Source: Bacillus sp. AFS006103
GTDB lineage: Bacteria; Bacillota; Bacilli; Bacillales; Cytobacillaceae
Length of the DNA: 64,000 nucleotides
Assembly: GCA_002559145.1 (NCBI GenBank)
Contig: NTXX01000077.1
Location: forward strand, 19,980 to 83,979
Reading direction: 5' to 3'
Positions 49,827 to 59,054 of the stretch are shown here, one piece after another. Both the position numbers and the translations under genes were made by a program. The notes beneath the pieces are model-generated. The model saw only the letters and a list, made by a program, of their open reading frames with translations. It ran no database searches and was not told where the DNA came from. The first letter of the stretch is position 1, and every line of letters starts with the position of its first letter.

Positions 49827-52120
49827 AGGTTGCTGTTCAGGGCAGGGTGCAAGGCGTTGGCTTCCGGCCGTTTGTCTTTCAACTAGCTGATAAATATCAT
49901 CTTAATGGTACCGTGCAGAATAATATGGATGGTGTCAAAATTCATATTGAAGGAGAGACTGCGGCTATTCAGTTATTTCTAGCAGACTTGAAAAACAAAG
50001 CACCGAGATTGTCAAAAATCAATGAAATAGTTGTTAATGGAACCGAACCGGAGAACGCAGAAGACTTTACGATTATTGCAAGTGAGCGGAGCGGAACATC
50101 CATGCTTGTTATCCCCATCGACTCGGGGGTTTGTGAGGATTGTTTAAATGAAATGAATGATCCTAAGGATTTTCGCTATCAATACCCGTTTATCAATTGT
50201 ACTCAGTGTGGTCCGCGCTACACGATTATCGAGGAATTACCATACGACCGGCCCTACACATCAATGAAGGAATTTCCGATGTGTGAGGATTGCCGGAAGG
50301 AATATGAGGATCCAACGAACAGGCGCCACCATGCTCAGCCAATCGCCTGCCCGAAATGTGGACCAAAACTGCGATTGTTAGGGAAACATGGAGAAGAGAT
50401 AGATTCTGAGAATCCGCTAGTCGATACAATCAAGCTTATAAAAGAAGGATCCATTATCGCCATTAAGGGGCTAGGCGGCTACCACTTGTGCTGCGATGCT
50501 CGAAATGAGCGGGCTGTAGTCGAATTGAGGAGACGAAAAAAACGGCCGTTGCGGCCGCTTGCAATCATGGCTGCTTCGATTTCAGCGGTGGAGCAGCTTG
50601 CGGAAGTAGATAATGCAGAGTCTGAACTGTTGTGGAGTCCTGAAGCACCGATAGTCGTGCTGAAAAAGAGCTGCGAGTATGAGTTGGCATCAAGTGTGGC
50701 ACCTAATATGGGGACAATTGGTGTCATGCTTCCCTATACACCGCATCATCATTTACTATTGGCTGACCCGGAGCTATCGTGCCTTGTGATGACCAGTGCT
50801 AATCCTTCCGGCTTGCCAATTGTATTCAAAGACGATGAGGCCACTCGCTACCTAGAGGGCATTGCTGATTATTTTTTGATTAATAACCGCGAGATCCTTC
50901 ATCCCGTTGATGATTCGGTAGTTCAAATAAATGATGGGAAAGTTGATTTCTTCAGAAGGTCAAGGGGCTATGTCCCCGACCCGTTTACGACAACTAGTGA
51001 TGTAACAGGAATAGTTGCCTTTGGTGGTCAGCAAAAAACAACGTTTACGATTGGACGAAATGAGCAAATTTTTGTCGGCCCCCATATTGGTGATTTGGAG
51101 AATATCGAAACGATTGGCCATTATAAGCATGAATTGGAACACCTATTGAGATGGATTGATACGCCGAAGAAGATAGCGGTGATTGATGCCCATCCAGGCT
51201 ATCAAGTTCACAAACTAGCCAATGAATATAAGTTTACGGATGTCATCGAGGTTCAGCATCACCATGCCCATATGGCTGCCTGCATCGCTGAACATCAACT
51301 TTCTGGTCAGGCATTTGGGATCATTTTAGATGGAACGGGGTATGGGCTTGACGGAAAAATCTGGGGATTTGAAATCCTCTATGGAGATGCTGTTGGGTTT
51401 GAACGCCTGGCCCATTTACACTATACTCCCCTTCCAGGAAGTGAAAAATGTATTCGCGAGCCTTGGCGAAATGCCGCTGCCATGCTGATTTCGCTTCATG
51501 GTAGTAAAGGGGTAGAGCTTGCAAAAGCAGTTTTTAAAGATAAAACCTCAGAGATTGATATTCTAGAAAAGATGATTGAAAGAAATATAAATACTGTTTA
51601 CGCAGGGACATGTGGCCGACTGTTTGATGCGGTGAGTGCAATTTGCGGTGTGACAAAAGTGTCTAGCTATGACGGAGAAGCGGCCATTCAGTTAGCTGAA
51701 CTTGCTAATGATCAGGTAATTTATCAGCCATATCGATACGATATAGAGGATACAAAGTTTTTGAAGATTGATTTTTCCAAGATGATTAAAGAAATAAGCG
51801 TGGATGTTTTAGCCAGTGAAGACATCCCAACGATTAGCGGTCGCTTCCATGAAACGGTTGTCCAGGCGATTATTGCCTCGATGGTGCAATTGGAAAGGAG
51901 AAACCCTGGTGCTAACAAGAACGTTGTTTTATCTGGCGGCAGTTTTCATAACCGCTATTTAAGAATGAGAATCAGAGCAGAATTGTTGCAAAGGGATTTT
52001 AATGTCTACGTACCTGAAAAAGTCCCCTGTAATGATGGGGGATTATCATACGGCCAATTAGTTGTAGCCGCAGCAAAAAGGAGTGCTAACCAATGTGTGT
52101 TGGAGTACCAGCAAAAGTAG
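49811..52120 (+). CDS. hypF: Carbamoyltransferase HypF
   Basis: 769 residues with the full domain order: acylphosphatase-like (VQGRVQGVGFRPFV, 1-90), two zinc fingers (CEDCLNEM...CTQCGP...CEDCRKEYEDP...CPKCGP, about 108-185), YrdC-like (GLGGYHLCCDA, about 205-385) and Kae1-like (HHHAHMAACIAEH, LDGTGYGLDG, about 400-769). Makes the carbamoyl group that HypE turns into cyanide. Starts 16 bases inside hypB. Confidence 0.96.
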   Translation: MRTAVKVAVQGRVQGVGFRPFVFQLADKYHLNGTVQNNMDGVKIHIEGETAAIQLFLADLKNKAPRLSKINEIVVNGTEPENAEDFTIIASERSGTSMLVIPIDSGVCEDCLNEMNDPKDFRYQYPFINCTQCGPRYTIIEELPYDRPYTSMKEFPMCEDCRKEYEDPTNRRHHAQPIACPKCGPKLRLLGKHGEEIDSENPLVDTIKLIKEGSIIAIKGLGGYHLCCDARNERAVVELRRRKKRPLRPLAIMAASISAVEQLAEVDNAESELLWSPEAPIVVLKKSCEYELASSVAPNMGTIGVMLPYTPHHHLLLADPELSCLVMTSANPSGLPIVFKDDEATRYLEGIADYFLINNREILHPVDDSVVQINDGKVDFFRRSRGYVPDPFTTTSDVTGIVAFGGQQKTTFTIGRNEQIFVGPHIGDLENIETIGHYKHELEHLLRWIDTPKKIAVIDAHPGYQVHKLANEYKFTDVIEVQHHHAHMAACIAEHQLSGQAFGIILDGTGYGLDGKIWGFEILYGDAVGFERLAHLHYTPLPGSEKCIREPWRNAAAMLISLHGSKGVELAKAVFKDKTSEIDILEKMIERNINTVYAGTCGRLFDAVSAICGVTKVSSYDGEAAIQLAELANDQVIYQPYRYDIEDTKFLKIDFSKMIKEISVDVLASEDIPTISGRFHETVVQAIIASMVQLERRNPGANKNVVLSGGSFHNRYLRMRIRAELLQRDFNVYVPEKVPCNDGGLSYGQLVVAAAKRSANQCVLEYQQK

Positions 52121-52329
52121 TCAAAAAAATGGAATACAGTGCAGTCGTTGATGTGATGGGTTCACAAACCACGGTAGGGATCATTTTTGTTCCTGAGGTC
52201 GAGCTTGGTGATTACGTGATTGTTCATGCCGGTCAGGCGATGAGTATTGTCGATGAAACCTATGCAAAACAAAGTGTGGAAGAATGGAGGAAGCTGGTCC
52301 ATGCTCGAAATTCTGAAACAGTCCAATAA
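52093..52329 (+). CDS. hypC: Hydrogenase assembly chaperone HypC
   Basis: 78 residues beginning MCVGVPAKVV; Cys2 binds the Fe(CN)2CO precursor. Works with HypD to deliver iron to the large subunit. Overlaps hypF by 28 bases and hypD by 29. Confidence 0.95.
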   Translation: MCVGVPAKVVKKMEYSAVVDVMGSQTTVGIIFVPEVELGDYVIVHAGQAMSIVDETYAKQSVEEWRKLVHARNSETVQ

Positions 52330-53413
52330 CCCCGAAATTTGTAAACCCTTAGTGGCGGCCGTGATCGAAAAAGCAAGAGAATTTCAGGGGAAATTTGGCC
52401 GGAGGCCGGCACTCATGGAGGTGTGCGGCTCACATACGATGTCGCTAGCACGCACCGGCGTGAAGCAATGCTTAAAGGACGATGTCAACTTGATTTCGGG
52501 GCCGGGCTGCCCTGTCTGCGTGACCGACCAACGTTCGATCGACGCCATGATTGCTCTTGCTGAAGAAGAAAACCGGATTATCTGTACATTTGGCGATATG
52601 ATGAAGGTCCCGGGGTCGAATAAAACTTTACTAGATTCAAAGATTGCCGGGAAGGATATCCGTGTCTTGTATGCACCGGTTGATGCGGTAAAAGTTGCCG
52701 AGGAGAATCCCGATAAGGAAGTAATCTTTCTTGGGATTGGTTTTGAAACAACGATTCCAATTTTGACACTGATGGTTGGGGAAGCGGAAAAATGCGGAAT
52801 TAATAACTTTTCGATTTGGATGACGACAAAACTGGTGGAACCTGTACTTCGTTATTTATTAGATGCCGGTGAAGTGAATTTGGACGGCTTCTTACTTCCC
52901 GGACATGTATCGATTGTTTTAGGGGAGGATTCTTATCAGTATTTAGTCAATGAATATCATATTTCCGGTGTGATTACAGGCTTTGAAACAGCGGAATTAC
53001 TAATGGGCATATATAAGTCAATTGAGTTAGCACTAACAGGGCAGGCTGCAATTGTTAATAACCATCCTGCAATTGTCAGTAAAACCGGGAATCAAGTGAT
53101 TCACCAATGGATGGATAGATATTTAACCAAATGTGATGAGGCTTGGCGCGGCATTGGTGTGATTCCAAAGAGTGGACTAGACCTAAAACCGGAATTCGAT
53201 CAGTATAATGCCAAAAAACGGTTTACCGTGGAAGTCGGGGAGCCAAGAAAAACGAAGTGCCGTTGTGGTGAGGTCATCCGTGGTTTGATTTCTCCGGATG
53301 AATGTCCGCTGTTTGGTAAAGCCTGTCACCCAATGAACCCGGTGGGACCTTGTATGGTATCGGCGGAAGGCAGTTGTGCAGCCTATTATCAATACATGAG
53401 GGAGAGTTTCTAA
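52301..53413 (+). CDS. hypD: Hydrogenase iron-centre assembly protein HypD
   Basis: 370 residues with CGSHTMSLAR (about 43), the redox GPGCPVC (about 66), GFETT (about 150), and the C-terminal Fe-S region CRCGEVIRGL...CPLFGKAC (about 320-345). Builds the Fe(CN)2CO unit with HypC. ATG 52301 has GGAGGAAG nine bases upstream; the earlier frame from 52247 lacks a ribosome site. TAATG coupling to hypE. Confidence 0.96.
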   Translation: MLEILKQSNNPEICKPLVAAVIEKAREFQGKFGRRPALMEVCGSHTMSLARTGVKQCLKDDVNLISGPGCPVCVTDQRSIDAMIALAEEENRIICTFGDMMKVPGSNKTLLDSKIAGKDIRVLYAPVDAVKVAEENPDKEVIFLGIGFETTIPILTLMVGEAEKCGINNFSIWMTTKLVEPVLRYLLDAGEVNLDGFLLPGHVSIVLGEDSYQYLVNEYHISGVITGFETAELLMGIYKSIELALTGQAAIVNNHPAIVSKTGNQVIHQWMDRYLTKCDEAWRGIGVIPKSGLDLKPEFDQYNAKKRFTVEVGEPRKTKCRCGEVIRGLISPDECPLFGKACHPMNPVGPCMVSAEGSCAAYYQYMRESF

Positions 53414-54414
53414 TGGAGAAATTTATCAGCTTGGCACATGGTGATGGCGGGGAGCTAAGCCACCGCTTAATCAAGGATGTGTTTATAGAAGCATTTGGGG
53501 ACGGAGATTCCGCCTTGTTTGATGCGGCCTCTGTCGATATTCCTGTTGGTCGGATTGCCGTTACTACGGATTCCTTTGTAATTAAACCGATTTTTTTTCC
53601 AGGCGGATCGATTGGTAAATTAGCCGTCGCTGGCACCATCAATGACCTTGCAGTGAGCGGCGCTAAACCTTTGTATTTAACTTGCGGTTTTGTCATCGAA
53701 GAAGGCTTCTCTATCTCAGATTTACGAAAGATTGTCTACGATATGGCGAACGAAGCAAAGAAAACCGGTGTTTCCATCGTCGCTGGTGACACAAAAGTAG
53801 TCGAACGAGGCAGTGCCGATGGAGTCTACATTAACACAACCGGAATTGGCATCTATGAACCGCACAAAGGGTGCAGCCTTGCGTTTGAAGAAGGGGACAC
53901 TATCTTGGTGTCAGGCACCATTGGGGATCATGGGGTTGCGGTTCTTGCAGCCAGAGGTGAGTTAGGCATTACCGTTCCGATTAATAGTGATTGTGCTTCT
54001 CTGAATCGAATACTTGCTGAAGTGTTGGATCATACAACAGGTGTCCGGATTATGCGTGACCCGACAAGAGGCGGGTTAGCGACGACACTTGTTGAAATCG
54101 CTGAAGACTTTCAAGTTACAATGAAAATTAACGAACTCGACCTGCCTGTTAGGGAAGAGGTACATGGGGTTTGTGATCTATTAGGATTTGACCCTCTGTA
54201 TTTAGCTAACGAGGGTAAAGCAATCATTATCGTGGCCAATCAGGAAAAGGAAAAGGTGTTAGATATATTGCGTGAATACCCTGAAGGCAAGGATGCTGTG
54301 GTAATCGGTTCAGTTATTGGAAAAGAAAAAGGGCAGTTGCTATTAGAAACACCACTTGGTTCAAAACGGTTATTAACTAGATTATCAGGAACGATGTTTC
54401 CGAGAATATGTTAA
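53413..54414 (+). CDS. hypE: Hydrogenase cyanide-forming protein HypE
   Basis: 333 residues, PurM-like ATPase fold (SLAHGDGGELSH at the start, VSGTIGDHG in the middle). It ends in PRIC; the C-terminal Cys receives the carbamoyl group from HypF and dehydrates it to thiocyanate. It contains a GGTGTCAGGCACC word at 53907 inside the conserved VSGT codons. Last gene of the hydrogenase operon; a hairpin follows. Confidence 0.96.
   Translation: MEKFISLAHGDGGELSHRLIKDVFIEAFGDGDSALFDAASVDIPVGRIAVTTDSFVIKPIFFPGGSIGKLAVAGTINDLAVSGAKPLYLTCGFVIEEGFSISDLRKIVYDMANEAKKTGVSIVAGDTKVVERGSADGVYINTTGIGIYEPHKGCSLAFEEGDTILVSGTIGDHGVAVLAARGELGITVPINSDCASLNRILAEVLDHTTGVRIMRDPTRGGLATTLVEIAEDFQVTMKINELDLPVREEVHGVCDLLGFDPLYLANEGKAIIIVANQEKEKVLDILREYPEGKDAVVIGSVIGKEKGQLLLETPLGSKRLLTRLSGTMFPRIC
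53907..53919. repeat. GGTGTCAGGCACC word, copy 3 (inside hypE)
   Basis: An exact match of the 13-base word in the codons of the conserved VSGT motif. Confidence 0.6.
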
Positions 54415-54420
54415 TAAATG

Positions 54421-54444
54421 CCGCCATTCTATTAAGAATGGCGG
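54421..54444 (+). terminator. Hairpin after the hydrogenase operon
   Basis: A perfect ten-bp stem CCGCCATTCT / AGAATGGCGG with a four-base loop; only a weak T-tail follows, so termination may be partial. Confidence 0.6.
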
Positions 54445-54499
54445 TTAAAAGCTTTAGTAATCTAAGCAAAATTAGACACTTTTCGATATCAAAAAGGTG

Positions 54500-54505
54500 T
54501 ATAAT
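54500..54505 (+). promoter_or_regulatory. -10 box for the 83-aa gene
   Basis: TATAAT at 54500-54505, about 34 bases before the TTG start at 54539; -35 unclear. Confidence 0.45.
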
Positions 54506-54538
54506 ATACTTAAACGGGTGAAAAAGAGGATTGATATT

Positions 54539-54790
54539 TTGTTATTCAAAAGCCTAGAGTTCAAAAATGTTGTTGGACAGAAGGTTAAAGTCGTAGAAAT
54601 TCCTGTATTGGTGGAAGATAACACTTATAAATTTTTGATCCAAGTCCGTTTACAGAAGTATGTTACGTCTCTTTACAACGAAAAAAACTTGAAAAAAAGC
54701 TACTCCTTTAAAGATTACTTGAAAAAAGTCATGAAATGGCCGGATTATGAACAATTGTTTATAGTTGGAGAATTAAAGAATAACGCTTAA
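54539..54790 (+). CDS. Small basic hypothetical protein
   Basis: 83 residues, basic and soluble (lysine-rich, KKSYSFKDYLKKVMKWPDY). I do not recognise it. TTG 54539 is preferred to the upstream in-frame GTG (54497): AGAGGA lies eight bases before it, and a -10 box at 54500 overlaps the longer version. A terminator follows; no operon partner. Confidence 0.6.
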   Translation: MLFKSLEFKNVVGQKVKVVEIPVLVEDNTYKFLIQVRLQKYVTSLYNEKNLKKSYSFKDYLKKVMKWPDYEQLFIVGELKNNA

Positions 54791-54798
54791 TTTAATTC

Positions 54799-54835
54799 GA
54801 GCATCGTTGGGGGAGGTTCCTAGCGATGCTTTTTA
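54799..54835 (+). terminator. Terminator after the 83-aa gene
   Basis: AGCATCG / CGATGCT stem with internal GGGGAGG..CCT pairing and a T-run. Confidence 0.75.
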
Positions 54836-54927
54836 TTATTATAAAAATTAAAAGTGATGGATGTTATTCCCTTCAATAGTAGTTAACTGTATAATACTAA
54901 GCAGTACTGGTAGGGAAGTGATTTGTT

Positions 54928-55770
54928 ATGAGCAAAATTAAAATTGTAACCGATTCAACAATGGACATGCCGATAGAAATGGCTGAAAAGCTTGGGATTG
55001 TTGTTGTGCCATTGTCCGTAACGATAAATGGAGAAACCTATTTAGATAGAGTAGAAATTCAGCCTGCAGAATTCATTGAAACAATGAAAAACTTAGAAGA
55101 ATTGCCAAAAAGCTCCCAACCTTCTACTGGGACCTTCCTTGAAATTTTTGACCGGCTTGGGGAAGAAGGCTATGAGGTTTTATCCATTCATATGACAGGA
55201 AAAATGAGCGGGACGGTCCGTTCTGCAGAGAGTGCTGCCCAAATGACGAATACGAAAGTGACTGTTATTGACTCGCTGTTTATCTCGTTGGCACTCCAGT
55301 TCCAGGTTAGGGAAGCAGCTAAAATGGCGAAACAGGGTAAAAGTATGGAGGAAATCATCTCCCGCCTCGAAAAGGTACGGGAACATACTAAGCTCTATAT
55401 TATGATAGATACGCTGGAGAACATGGTGAAGGGTGGACGGATTGGTAAGGGAAAGGCCTTTATTGGATCGTTATTAAATATCAAACCGATTGCTTCACTT
55501 GAAGGGGCAGAATACAATCCCGTCACCAAGGTCCGCAGTCATTCACAAGTAGTTAAATTTTTGGCCAAGCAATTTACGGAAGATGTTAAAGGGAAAACCA
55601 TCTTAGGAGCCGGCATTGTTCATGCGGAAGCATACGAACTATCCGCAAAACTAAAAGCGGCAATTACTGACTTAACCGGGTATAAAGATATTTCGATTGA
55701 CTATACGGGGCCAACGATTAGCACACATACAGGGCCTGGTACAATCGCCTTAATGTATTATTTTGAATAG
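54928..55770 (+). CDS. DegV family fatty-acid-binding protein (second copy)
   Basis: 280 residues. KIKIVTDSTMDMPIE start, lipid-binding SSQPSTGTF (about 62) and GKMSGTVRSAESA (about 90), then GGRIGKGKAFIG and ISTHTGPGTIAL. Likely a fatty-acid carrier (FakB type). It differs clearly from the copy at 23980, so they may prefer different acyl chains. GGGAAGTGATTTGTT before ATG. Ends at the palindrome at 55785. Confidence 0.9.
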   Translation: MSKIKIVTDSTMDMPIEMAEKLGIVVVPLSVTINGETYLDRVEIQPAEFIETMKNLEELPKSSQPSTGTFLEIFDRLGEEGYEVLSIHMTGKMSGTVRSAESAAQMTNTKVTVIDSLFISLALQFQVREAAKMAKQGKSMEEIISRLEKVREHTKLYIMIDTLENMVKGGRIGKGKAFIGSLLNIKPIASLEGAEYNPVTKVRSHSQVVKFLAKQFTEDVKGKTILGAGIVHAEAYELSAKLKAAITDLTGYKDISIDYTGPTISTHTGPGTIALMYYFE

Positions 55771-55784
55771 AAAGTTTATCAAAT

Positions 55785-55840
55785 AAAGGGTGTCAGGCAC
55801 CATGTGAAAAATTCACATGGTGCCTGACACCCTTTTTCTA
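55785..55840 (+). repeat. Perfect 24-bp-arm palindrome carrying two GGTGTCAGGCACC words
   Basis: Arms 55785-55808 and 55812-55835 are exact reverse complements around a three-base loop, followed by TTTTT. Each arm contains the 13-base word (55789-55801 and 55819-55831). It can act as a terminator for the degV-like gene, but the length and perfection suggest a REP/MITE-like element. Confidence 0.8.
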
Positions 55841-55866
55841 TTAAACAATTTTCACATGGATTCCTC

Positions 55867-55907
55867 TTAAATTTCTTAAGCAAACGTTAAGGTTACGATG
55901 CTAGATT
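55867..55907 (+). promoter_or_regulatory. TTAAG direct repeats upstream of the two-component operon
   Basis: TTAAG at 55876-55880 and 55887-55891 (11-base period), with a further TTAA at 55867, followed after 10 bases by the -10-like TAGATT (55902-55907). The spacing fits an OmpR/CiaR-type activator site. Confidence 0.5.
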
Positions 55908-55966
55908 TGAGTTACTAGAGAGGACTCTTCTATTTTCTATAGTCATTCTCAAAAAGGGGGCCTATC

Positions 55967-56641
55967 ATGAATATTTTATTAGCAGAGGATGATATCCGAC
56001 TTGGGGAATTGATCGTATATATGTTAAAAAAGAAAGGCGGCTACCAGGTCGAATGGGTGGTGGATGGGGAAGATGCGTACTATTACGCCACCGCCTCACA
56101 TTACGATGTCATCATCATGGATTGGATGATGCCTAACGGGACTGGTATTGATGTCTGCCAGCGGTTACGTAAACAAGGATATTCAGGTGCTATTTTGATG
56201 TTAACCGCCAAAGATACCATCGGCGATCGGATTGAGGGATTAGATGCCGGTGCGGATGATTACCTTGTTAAACCATTTGAAATTGATGAGCTCTTAGCCC
56301 GGCTCAGAGCGCTTTCCCGCCGTAACTACGCACCGATTTTGGAGGAGGAAATCCAAATTCAAGGATTGATTCTAAATCGGATGAGCCATAGTGTTCGTTT
56401 AGGAAGCAGTGAAATTCAATTAAGCCCGCGTGAATTTCAACTCTTAGATTTATTGGTGAAAAATAAGGGACAGGTTCTGCCGCGTGAGGTGATTCTTGAA
56501 CGAATCTGGGGCTTTGATTCAGAGGTTGCCCCGAAAACCATCGATGCAACCGTTAAATTAATCCGAAAAAAACTTCAATCCTTCGGGAAGCAAGAGTTGG
56601 TGGAAAGTATCAGAGGGGTAGGTTATAAGTTTGGAAGCTAA
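55967..56641 (+). CDS. OmpR-family response regulator (CiaR-like)
   Basis: 224 residues. Receiver domain with Asp8/Asp9, phospho-accepting Asp52 (IIMDWMMP), Thr80 and Lys102 (LVKPFE); winged-helix DNA-binding domain from about 125 (LSPREFQLLDLL, IRGVGYKFG). The length equals streptococcal CiaR, and the TTAAG repeats upstream resemble CiaR sites, so CiaRH is the best analogy. AAAGGGGG before ATG. It overlaps the kinase gene by 11 bases. Confidence 0.9.
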   Translation: MNILLAEDDIRLGELIVYMLKKKGGYQVEWVVDGEDAYYYATASHYDVIIMDWMMPNGTGIDVCQRLRKQGYSGAILMLTAKDTIGDRIEGLDAGADDYLVKPFEIDELLARLRALSRRNYAPILEEEIQIQGLILNRMSHSVRLGSSEIQLSPREFQLLDLLVKNKGQVLPREVILERIWGFDSEVAPKTIDATVKLIRKKLQSFGKQELVESIRGVGYKFGS

Positions 56642-58055
56642 AATTCGCTCATTTTTCCAAACGCTCATGAACCACAGGGAAAAAGATATTTTTAAAGCCA
56701 CACAAGGTCGGTTAACGCGCATGTACAGTGGGCTGCTCATTCTTTTTCTCGTTCTTTTTATTGGAATCGTGTATACCGTTTTGTATGTTGTGATTCTAAA
56801 TAACCAGGAGCGTGAACTTCAATCATTAATAAATCAAGAAGCAAACTATCTTGAGAATTACTTATCAACAAATGAACAGCGCAATCTCCCGGGAGTAGAA
56901 AACCAAGCGGTGGTCTTTGCAGGAGTGGATCAGTTCTTTTATTATGTCATAAATTCGAACGGGAAAATCATCATGGGTAATGAAACGGATTCGCGCCTAC
57001 GGACTGATATCCTGCGGCTGATAACAGGGGGGATTCAAACTGATAGGGAAATTCAAAAGGCAACCTTATTTGTGGAAGGTAATGTAAAGGGAAGGGGAAA
57101 TAAGGGAGAATTTCGCCCGCGTAAGGAACCTCAGGATATTCGTCTGATGATAGGGAGTCAGGAAATTTATGGTAATGGTCAATACATGGGTCAGTTATAT
57201 GTCGCTAAGGACATCACCTTTGCCTACCAGCTATTCCACTTGCTGTTAATAATACTCACAGCGATGGGGGCCGTATTTTTTGGCGTAGCCATTTACATGA
57301 GTGTAGTCATGTCTAAAAAGGCGATGATACCGATAAGTGGTGCATTTTCAAGGCAGCGTGAATTTGTGGCCGATGCCTCGCATGAATTGAGGACGCCGTT
57401 AAGTGTCTTGCTATCATCCATCGATGCGGTGGAAATGACCATCGAGCCTCCGAAAAATGACCTGGCAGGGAAAATGCTTACGAACATGAGGCAGGAAGTA
57501 AAGCGGATGACACATTTGGTGAGTGATTTATTGACGCTTGCTCGGTCTGATTCCAATACAAATCAACTTAGCTTAGTGACCTTTGACTTCTGTCCACAAG
57601 CAGGAAGAGCGATCGAGTCTGTTCGTCCACTAGCGGCTTCTAAGCAAATAGCACTTCACTTCCATTCACCTGCTTCACTATATATTGTTGGTGACCCGCA
57701 AAGATTATCCCAGCTTTTATATATTCTTTTAGACAATGCGATAAAATACACACCAAACAGCGGGGAAGTTAAGCTCTCGATTTTTATAGAAGGAAAACAG
57801 CTCTGTATTACGGTTGAGGATACGGGGATCGGAATTGGGCAAGAGGATTACCAGCGTATATTTGAACGTTTTTACAGGTCTGATAAATCCCGTACCCGGC
57901 AAATAGGCGGACATGGCTTGGGACTTTCCATTGCCAAGTGGATCGTGGATACCCATCAAGGGACAATTAAAGTATCAAGTGAAATCGGAAAAGGGAGTAC
58001 ATTCATCGTTCAAATTCCACTTGTTCAAAATACAACCGGTCACGGTAAAAATTAA
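56631..58055 (+). CDS. Sensor histidine kinase
   Basis: 474 residues. First membrane helix about 32-55, extracytoplasmic sensor about 56-200, second helix about 202-227, then HisKA with His251 (FVADASHELRTPLS) and HATPase with NAIKYTPNSGE, VEDTGIGIGQEDY, FERFYRSDKSR and GGHGLGLSIAK. The sensor has no recognised fold. Phosphorylates the upstream regulator. Likely role in envelope or antibiotic stress, by analogy with CiaH. Confidence 0.9.
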   Translation: MEAKIRSFFQTLMNHREKDIFKATQGRLTRMYSGLLILFLVLFIGIVYTVLYVVILNNQERELQSLINQEANYLENYLSTNEQRNLPGVENQAVVFAGVDQFFYYVINSNGKIIMGNETDSRLRTDILRLITGGIQTDREIQKATLFVEGNVKGRGNKGEFRPRKEPQDIRLMIGSQEIYGNGQYMGQLYVAKDITFAYQLFHLLLIILTAMGAVFFGVAIYMSVVMSKKAMIPISGAFSRQREFVADASHELRTPLSVLLSSIDAVEMTIEPPKNDLAGKMLTNMRQEVKRMTHLVSDLLTLARSDSNTNQLSLVTFDFCPQAGRAIESVRPLAASKQIALHFHSPASLYIVGDPQRLSQLLYILLDNAIKYTPNSGEVKLSIFIEGKQLCITVEDTGIGIGQEDYQRIFERFYRSDKSRTRQIGGHGLGLSIAKWIVDTHQGTIKVSSEIGKGSTFIVQIPLVQNTTGHGKN

Positions 58056-58060
58056 AATAA

Positions 58061-58100
58061 GCTTGCAGACTCATCTAAAAGGTAGATTGAGTCTGCAAGC
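58061..58100. terminator. Hairpin between kinase gene and psuG
   Basis: GCTTGCAGACTC and GAGTCTGCAAGC (12-bp perfect, with further inner pairing). The minus-strand side is followed by a T-rich stretch, so it mainly serves psuG. Confidence 0.75.
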
Positions 58101-58139
58101 AAATGCAAGTGGAAGCTGCCTATAAAAGTTTATCTATTC

Positions 58140-59054
58140 TTATTTCAACCCATTAAGACTTACAGCTATTTTAGCTCCGACAACGGCATTGTTTTTAACT
58201 AAAGCAATGTTTGCCTCCAAGCTCTTGCCTCCAGTCAGTTCTTTCACCTTACCAAGCATAAAAGGTGTGACATCTTTACCGGCAATCTTGCGTTCATCTG
58301 CCTCTTTTAATGCTGTCTCAATGATGCCATTAATAAATTGCTCGTCCATTGCGTGTTCTTCAGGAATCGGATTCGCAATGACAGCGCCGCCTTTTAGACC
58401 TAAATCCCATTGTACCTTTAAAGTAGAGGCGATTGAATCCACATCATCTGCACGCAGGTTTAACGGGAATTCGCTTGTGCGTGTAAAGAAAGCAGGGAGA
58501 ACATCGGTTTGATAACCAATCACAGGTACGCCTTTTGTTTCAAGATATTCCATTGTTAACCCTAAATCTAAAATCGACTTAGCACCTGCACAAATGACAG
58601 CCACGTTTGTTTGTCCTAATTCTTCCAAGTCTGCTGAAATATCCATGGTAGTCTCGGCACCACGGTGAGCACCGCCAATACCTCCGGTTACGAAGATATG
58701 AATATCTGCTAATTCAGCGCAAATCATTGTTGCTGCAACGGTTGTAGCGCCCAGCTGTTTTGTCGCAATCAAATAAGCTATATCGCGTCTTGATACTTTT
58801 GCTACTCCAGAACTTTTTCCGAACATTTCTAGCTCGTCATCAGATAATCCGACTTTAATTTTTCCATCAATGATTGCAATCGTTGCCGGTACTGCTCCGT
58901 TATCACGGATAATTTGCTCTACTTCACGTGCGGTTTGCACGTTTTGTGGGTATGGCATACCGTGAGAGATAATGGTTGACTCTAAGGCAACGATTGGTTT
59001 TCCTTGTTCCTTGGCGATACGTACTTCTTCTGATAATGTAATATATTGTTTCAA
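58140..59054 (-). CDS. psuG: Pseudouridine-5'-phosphate glycosidase
   Basis: 304 residues, PsuG/IndA family: GKPIVALESTIISHGMPYP at the start (about 18-36), GGIGGAHRGAETTMDISADL (about 125-144) and VIGYQTDVLPAFFTR (about 180). Cleaves the C-C bond of pseudouridine-5'-P to uracil and ribose-5-P (Mn-dependent in the family). TTG start, seven bases after GGAGGA, overlapping the psuK stop (TTGA). Last gene of bmp-psuK-psuG. Confidence 0.95.
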   Translation of the reverse strand: MKQYITLSEEVRIAKEQGKPIVALESTIISHGMPYPQNVQTAREVEQIIRDNGAVPATIAIIDGKIKVGLSDDELEMFGKSSGVAKVSRRDIAYLIATKQLGATTVAATMICAELADIHIFVTGGIGGAHRGAETTMDISADLEELGQTNVAVICAGAKSILDLGLTMEYLETKGVPVIGYQTDVLPAFFTRTSEFPLNLRADDVDSIASTLKVQWDLGLKGGAVIANPIPEEHAMDEQFINGIIETALKEADERKIAGKDVTPFMLGKVKELTGGKSLEANIALVKNNAVVGAKIAVSLNGLK

